DNA from: an uncultured Candidatus Saccharibacteria bacterium
GTDB lineage: Bacteria > Patescibacteriota > Saccharimonadia > Saccharimonadales > Saccharimonadaceae
DNA length: 64,000 nucleotides
Assembly (NCBI GenBank): GCA_937990725.1
Contig: CALKQS010000007.1
Coordinates: 49,538-113,537 of the forward strand
Direction: 5' to 3'
Below the pieces are notes generated by a model. The model was not told the origin of the DNA. It saw only the letters and a program-made list of their open reading frames with translations, and ran no database searches. Below, one piece after another: positions 62,467-64,000 of this stretch (positions are counted from its first letter, which is position 1; each line of letters begins with the position of its first letter). The position numbers and the translations under genes are program-made.

Positions 62467-62712
62467 ATGATTACACACCAATTAAAACTAGCAACAGAAC
62501 CTTTTGATGTAATAGTCTCTGGTAATAAAACCATCGAATCACGACTATACGATGAAAAGCGCCAGAAGATACAGCTTGGCGGCATGAGCTACTTTATAAA
62601 GAAATATGCCATGACTGAACACCCGAAGATATGTCCCCAGGAGGACATGCCACGACAGTGTTGTTCAATAGTGGGGAATCAGTCTCAACAAGAAAGGAGT
62701 GTCTATGCGTAA
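62467..62712 (+). pseudogene. ASCH-domain N-terminal fragment fused to unrelated sequence
   Basis: 81 codons. The first 38 residues (HQLKLATEPFDVIVSGNKTIESR, then LYDEKRQKI) match the start of ASCH-type proteins: a hydrophobic strand, GxKTxExR, and a D-E-K-R helix. The rest lacks the beta strands that complete the fold and contains a hairpin-forming stretch (62631-62648). The promoter is intact, so a truncated product may still be made. It overlaps the start of the next ASCH gene by 8 nt. Confidence 0.55.
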
Positions 62713-63055
62713 GATGCGCATCAAGCGTCCGTACTACGACGCAATCATGTCGGGTCGCAAGACCTTAGAAGTCCGCATCGGCTACAACAGCATCAAGCGC
62801 CTTAAGGAGGGTCAGCTATTGCAGCTCGAAAACGGATATGCGTCTGGTGTTGTGCGAATCAAGTCAATTCGAATTTATAATACATTTGCCGACATGCTGG
62901 CGGCTGAGTCATGGCAGCAGATCGTGCCGCAAGCGAAAAGCAAAGAAGAGGCGCTTCGCCTCCTTCACAAGATCTACCCACCGCATAAGGAACGCCTCGG
63001 TGTTCACGTTATCGAGATTGAGAAACAGGACAGCAAGTTAGGGAAACTCATCTGA
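62705..63055 (+). CDS. ASCH-domain protein
   Basis: 116 aa. AAAGGAG (62693-62699) sets the ATG at 62705. The ASCH pattern is MRIKRPYYDAIMSGRKTLEVRIG with the G-x-K-T/R-x-E-x-R motif, then LKEGQLLQLENGYASGVVRIKS and a C-terminal helix-strand (EEALRLLHKIYPPHKE, GVHVIEIEK). ASCH domains are PUA-like and bind RNA or modified nucleosides; some are nucleases or N4-acetylcytidine hydrolases. Which applies here is unknown. It is a second copy of the family next to a truncated one. Confidence 0.82.
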   Translation: MRKMRIKRPYYDAIMSGRKTLEVRIGYNSIKRLKEGQLLQLENGYASGVVRIKSIRIYNTFADMLAAESWQQIVPQAKSKEEALRLLHKIYPPHKERLGVHVIEIEKQDSKLGKLI

Positions 63056-63092
63056 ATACTGCCCATTTCATATTCCCTTCACACACCCTTGC

Positions 63093-63098
63093 TACACT
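63093..63098 (+). promoter_or_regulatory. -10 element TACACT of the permease gene
   Basis: TACACT (63093-63098) with AAAGGAG at 63113-63119, 4 nt before the ATG at 63124; conventional leadered gene. Confidence 0.45.
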
Positions 63099-63123
63099 GA
63101 CATAGAACCAAGAAAGGAGATCT

Positions 63124-64000
63124 ATGTCATTTGTGCAACGTGCCTGGCTCTATATCACCAGGAAAAAACTCAAAACGCTGATTTTGTTGGCGATTTTGCT
63201 GTGTATGTCGACGATTATGCTGAGTGGATTTGCCATCAAGCATTCGACCGACGCGGCAGCGCAGTCGCTCGACAAAACGCTCAAGGCCGGCTTTACGCTG
63301 GGCAATAATCCGCGCACCAATCCAGGGACGGCCCGCGGTTCAGGAACGGTGTCGAACAAAGACATCGACGCGGTGAAGAACCTGGAGGGCGTGACGGACT
63401 ATGTCAAGCGCCAGAACGCCACGGTCGATTTTATCAATACCAAATTGGTGCCACTGCCAAGCGGCGGTAGCGGCTATGACGCCGAGAAAGACAAGCAATT
63501 TGGTAATGCCGCCACCATCATCGGCGTCAATACATCTGAGCTTGAAACCAAGTTCCGAGCTGGCGTGCTCAAGCTCATTGCTGGCCGGCACATCACCGAG
63601 AACGATTCACACACAATTTTGGTGCACGAAGATTTTGCCAAGGCTAACAACCTGAAGTTGGGCAGTAAAATTAAACTGAAGGCTAACCAATACGACACCG
63701 ATAACGAGCATCCATCCAAGGACGAGGTCGAGGTAGAGATCGTCGGTATATTTAATGGCAAAAACCCAAAGCAGGCGACGTATCAGGTGGAGCTGTTCGA
63801 GAATTTGTTCCTGACTGACCTCACGACAACTCGCCAGTTGAATGCCTATACAGCGCACAATGAGATTTACCAGGACGCTACGTTCTTCACCAAAGGCACC
63901 AAGCAGCTGGACGAGGTGATGGCGCGGGCACAGAAATTGCCGGTTAATTGGCAAAAGTATCAATTGAATAAGAATAGCCAGGAGCTGGCTGGAGTGACTG
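63124..64000 (+). CDS. ABC-transporter permease, MacB/FtsX type (3' end outside window)
   Basis: Open to the window edge, 292 complete codons. A basic N-terminus (RAWLYITRKKLKT) leads into a membrane helix (LILLAILLCMSTIMLSGFAI). A large extracytoplasmic domain of the MacB periplasmic-core type follows (NKDIDAVKNLEGVTDYVKRQ, HITENDSHTILVHEDFAKAN, LKLGSKIKL), continuing past residue 290. The remaining helices should lie downstream of the window. Position behind a two-component system suggests a Bce-like stress-response transporter, but the ATPase gene is not visible here. Confidence 0.82.
   Translation, partial: MSFVQRAWLYITRKKLKTLILLAILLCMSTIMLSGFAIKHSTDAAAQSLDKTLKAGFTLGNNPRTNPGTARGSGTVSNKDIDAVKNLEGVTDYVKRQNATVDFINTKLVPLPSGGSGYDAEKDKQFGNAATIIGVNTSELETKFRAGVLKLIAGRHITENDSHTILVHEDFAKANNLKLGSKIKLKANQYDTDNEHPSKDEVEVEIVGIFNGKNPKQATYQVELFENLFLTDLTTTRQLNAYTAHNEIYQDATFFTKGTKQLDEVMARAQKLPVNWQKYQLNKNSQELAGVT

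Overview
The window reads as a dense, mostly ordinary chromosomal segment from a Candidatus Saccharibacteria (TM7)-like organism. This is inferred from content, not from a marker gene: no rRNA or tRNA gene was found. Pointers are trimmed housekeeping enzymes (AlaRS without C-Ala, MetRS without the C-terminal appendage, ClpB without its N domain), actinobacteria-like wall biology (RpfB-type DUF348/G5 proteins, a LAETG sorting signal, a LysM-CHAP hydrolase), a PilM-MltG cluster, and almost no biosynthesis apart from argGH. A shared promoter style runs through the window: an extended -10 (TGN-TATAMT) followed about 6-10 nt later by the start codon with no Shine-Dalgarno site. Most first genes of operons are therefore predicted to be leaderless, while genes with a longer leader usually carry AAGGAG.

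Layout. 0-8 kb: an acidic tail-anchored protein (cut by the window), PcrA/UvrD helicase, a MurE-like ligase, and two secreted G5-domain wall proteins. 7.7-20 kb: the accessory-looking part, with a winged-helix-like regulator, a 300-nt tract almost free of C, a 32-bp perfect palindrome, rsmA-pgeF, a membrane protein, two paralogous helix-turn-helix proteins with a predicted operator, a predicted 44-aa gene, and two repeat proteins built from the same domain families. 20-30 kb: metG-tatD operon, cysteine desulfurase-ElyC/YdcF-mnmA operon (2-thiouridine relay), a LAETG surface protein, alaS. 30-37 kb: pilM, a membrane protein, ruvX, mltG, then the LysM-CHAP protein. 37-50 kb: obgE, exonuclease I, a GlsB-like membrane protein, CIRCE-controlled clpB, a Nudix hydrolase, a HAD nucleotidase-like protein, a YhhN-like protein, uvrA. 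50-57 kb: a DUF6624-like protein, DedA, ribosomal protein L25, an SDR enzyme, a Fur/PerR-thioredoxin operon with a Fur-type box, an ABC exporter, a second Nudix protein, peptide deformylase. 57-64 kb: argG-argH, a response regulator-histidine kinase pair, two ASCH-domain ORFs (one truncated), and the start of an ABC-type permease.

The strongest finding is upstream of argG. A 20-codon leader peptide with four consecutive arginine codons is followed by a Rho-independent terminator, and segments of the leader are complementary to the terminator arms. This is the layout of a classical ribosome-mediated arginine attenuator controlling argGH, driven by the organism's own leaderless-type promoter. 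Other regulatory elements seen directly are a perfect CIRCE box at clpB, a 9-1-9 Fur/PerR-like box over the -10 of fur-trxA, and a 7-2-7 inverted repeat over two divergent -35 elements at 14.7 kb.
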